Shown here piece by piece: positions 6,024-7,081 of a DNA stretch of 7,081 nt. The notes beneath the pieces were generated by a model. It was not told the DNA's origin and made no database searches. It saw only the letters and a list, made by a program, of their open reading frames with translations. Where the stretch lies: contig JASFPE010000312.1 in NCBI GenBank assembly GCA_050116155.1, positions 1-7,081 on the forward strand. The letters are read 5' to 3'. Position 1 is the stretch's first letter; each line of letters begins with the position of its first letter. The position numbers and the translations under genes were made by a program. Source of the DNA: G020353355 sp050116155 (GTDB taxonomy: Bacteria; Desulfobacterota; Desulfobacteria; Desulfobacterales; JAHEIW01).

Positions 6024-7081
6024 ATGAAACGCGACGTACCTCACATTCTGTTGGTCAATCCGTGGATACATGACTTTGCGGCATATGATTTCTGGGCCAA
6101 GCCGATGGGACTGCTTATCATTGCCGCCCTGCTGAGATCCCATGGAGTTTCAGTGTCTTATATCGACTGCCTGAATCGGTTCCACCCCAAATCACCCCCG
6201 TCGGATTCATCCGCACGTTATGGTCGCGGCCCCTACCTCAAAACCCGCATTTCGAAGCCTGCCATATTATGGGACATACCGCGGTATTTTTCCCGCTATG
6301 GGATATCCCCGCAATGGTTCAGGGAAGATCTTCAAGCGCAGGACAGGCCTGATCTTGTTATGGTCACTTCATTGATGACCTATTGGTATCCCGGTGTTCA
6401 GGAATCCATAAAACATATCAAGTCGATTTTTACCAAAACCCCCATTGTACTCGGCGGCATATATGCCCGTCTGTGCACCGAACATGCTCAAAAATGCTCA
6501 GGCGCCCACCAGATTTTCGTGGAACCGGCCGAAAGCAATATTTTTTCTCTGATTGGATCTCACACACATTTTTCAATAAAACCAAAATTTGATCCTGAAG
6601 ATATAGACGCTTACCCCTACCCGGCACTGGATTTACAGACCAAAATAAATTATATTCCACTTTTAACCTCACGGGGCTGTCCTTTTAATTGCGCTTACTG
6701 CGCATCATCTCTGTTAGAACCAAAACGCATGCTTCGCAGCCCTCAATCGATCATAGAAGAAATCGAGTACTGGCATAATAAGTTTGGGGTAAATGATTTT
6801 GTGCTATACGATGATGCGTTTTTAGTGGATGCCGAGCAGCATGCCATTCCCGTATTGGAACGCATTATCGAATCCAAAATAAAGGTTCGTTTTCATACAC
6901 CCAATGCCGTTCATATCCGGGGAATAAATAATTCTACCGCACGGTTGATGCGCAACGCCGGCTTTACGACCCTGAGGCTGGGGCTTGAAACTGCTGAATT
7001 TGATCACCGAAAGGAATTTGATAAAAAGGTGTCCGAAGAAGAGTTTACGCGTGCTGTTGGCTGCCTTAAAATGGCCGGCTT
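6024..7081 (+). CDS. B12-binding-type radical SAM protein (3' end beyond the window)
   Basis: The frame is open from ATG 6024 to the window end (352 codons plus 2 bases, no stop). The N-terminal part (about 6-175) looks like the Rossmann-type cobalamin-binding domain of this superfamily: HILLVNPWIHDFAAYDFW, GLLIIAALLRSHG, DLVMVTSLMTYWYPGV and IVLGG. A canonical D-x-H-x-x-G cobalamin-ligand motif is not seen. The radical SAM domain follows, with C219, C223 and C226 in RGCPFNCAYC binding the SAM [4Fe-4S] cluster. FVLYDDAFLVD (259-269) and RLGLETAE (318-325) are typical strand motifs. A weak AAGG lies 4 bases before the ATG. Its substrate is unknown; I recall similar proteins in Desulfobacterota without an assigned reaction. 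It is divergent from dmsA, and its sequence is visibly more AT-rich than the dms operon (one 60-base sample at 6541-6600 has 18 G+C). Confidence 0.88.
   Translation, partial: MKRDVPHILLVNPWIHDFAAYDFWAKPMGLLIIAALLRSHGVSVSYIDCLNRFHPKSPPSDSSARYGRGPYLKTRISKPAILWDIPRYFSRYGISPQWFREDLQAQDRPDLVMVTSLMTYWYPGVQESIKHIKSIFTKTPIVLGGIYARLCTEHAQKCSGAHQIFVEPAESNIFSLIGSHTHFSIKPKFDPEDIDAYPYPALDLQTKINYIPLLTSRGCPFNCAYCASSLLEPKRMLRSPQSIIEEIEYWHNKFGVNDFVLYDDAFLVDAEQHAIPVLERIIESKIKVRFHTPNAVHIRGINNSTARLMRNAGFTTLRLGLETAEFDHRKEFDKKVSEEEFTRAVGCLKMAG

Overview
The window holds six genes in three blocks and looks like the chromosome of an anaerobic bacterium. The best guess is a sulfate-reducing or related Desulfobacterota lineage. 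That guess rests on an AhbB-type siroheme decarboxylase subunit (the alternative heme pathway of sulfate reducers and archaea), a DmsABC-type molybdoenzyme operon, a B12-binding-type radical SAM protein, and low-complexity seven-base-period intergenic tracts of a kind I associate with these genomes. No rRNA, tRNA, transposase or phage gene is visible, so the taxonomy is inference.

Block 1 (1-1994, plus strand) holds mtnA (methylthioribose-1-phosphate isomerase) and ahbB (siroheme decarboxylase, Lrp/AsnC-like subunit). Neither has its usual pathway partner beside it. Both non-coding stretches (1-179 and 1281-1511) consist almost entirely of degenerate heptanucleotide repeats. These can be read as three copies of one composite element with a constant module order: forward before mtnA, inverted after mtnA, forward again before ahbB. 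A perfect 19-base inverted repeat (116-134 against 1279-1297) brackets mtnA and overlaps its stop codon.

Block 2 (2072-5827, minus strand) is a tightly coupled dmsA-dmsB-dmsC operon. It encodes a molybdopterin catalytic subunit, a 16-cysteine four-cluster ferredoxin subunit and an eight-helix quinol-oxidising anchor. The residues expected for the FS0 cluster, the Mo ligand and quinol binding are all present. The oddity is that DmsA has no Tat signal peptide, and an in-frame TAG just upstream rules out a simple N-terminal extension. The complex may therefore face the cytoplasm. No TorD/DmsD chaperone gene is in view. The operon converges on ahbB across a 77-base gap that holds a weak terminator-like hairpin.

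Block 3 (6024-7081, plus strand) is a radical SAM protein with an N-terminal B12-binding-type domain, divergent from dmsA and cut off by the window end. The 181-base divergent gap holds candidate promoters for both directions and a small upstream ORF ending in TAG.

The genes do not form one pathway. The dms operon is a self-contained anaerobic respiratory module. mtnA and ahbB are housekeeping-type genes that share a repeat-rich neighbourhood. The most unusual things here are the composite heptad elements around mtnA and the leaderless DmsA.
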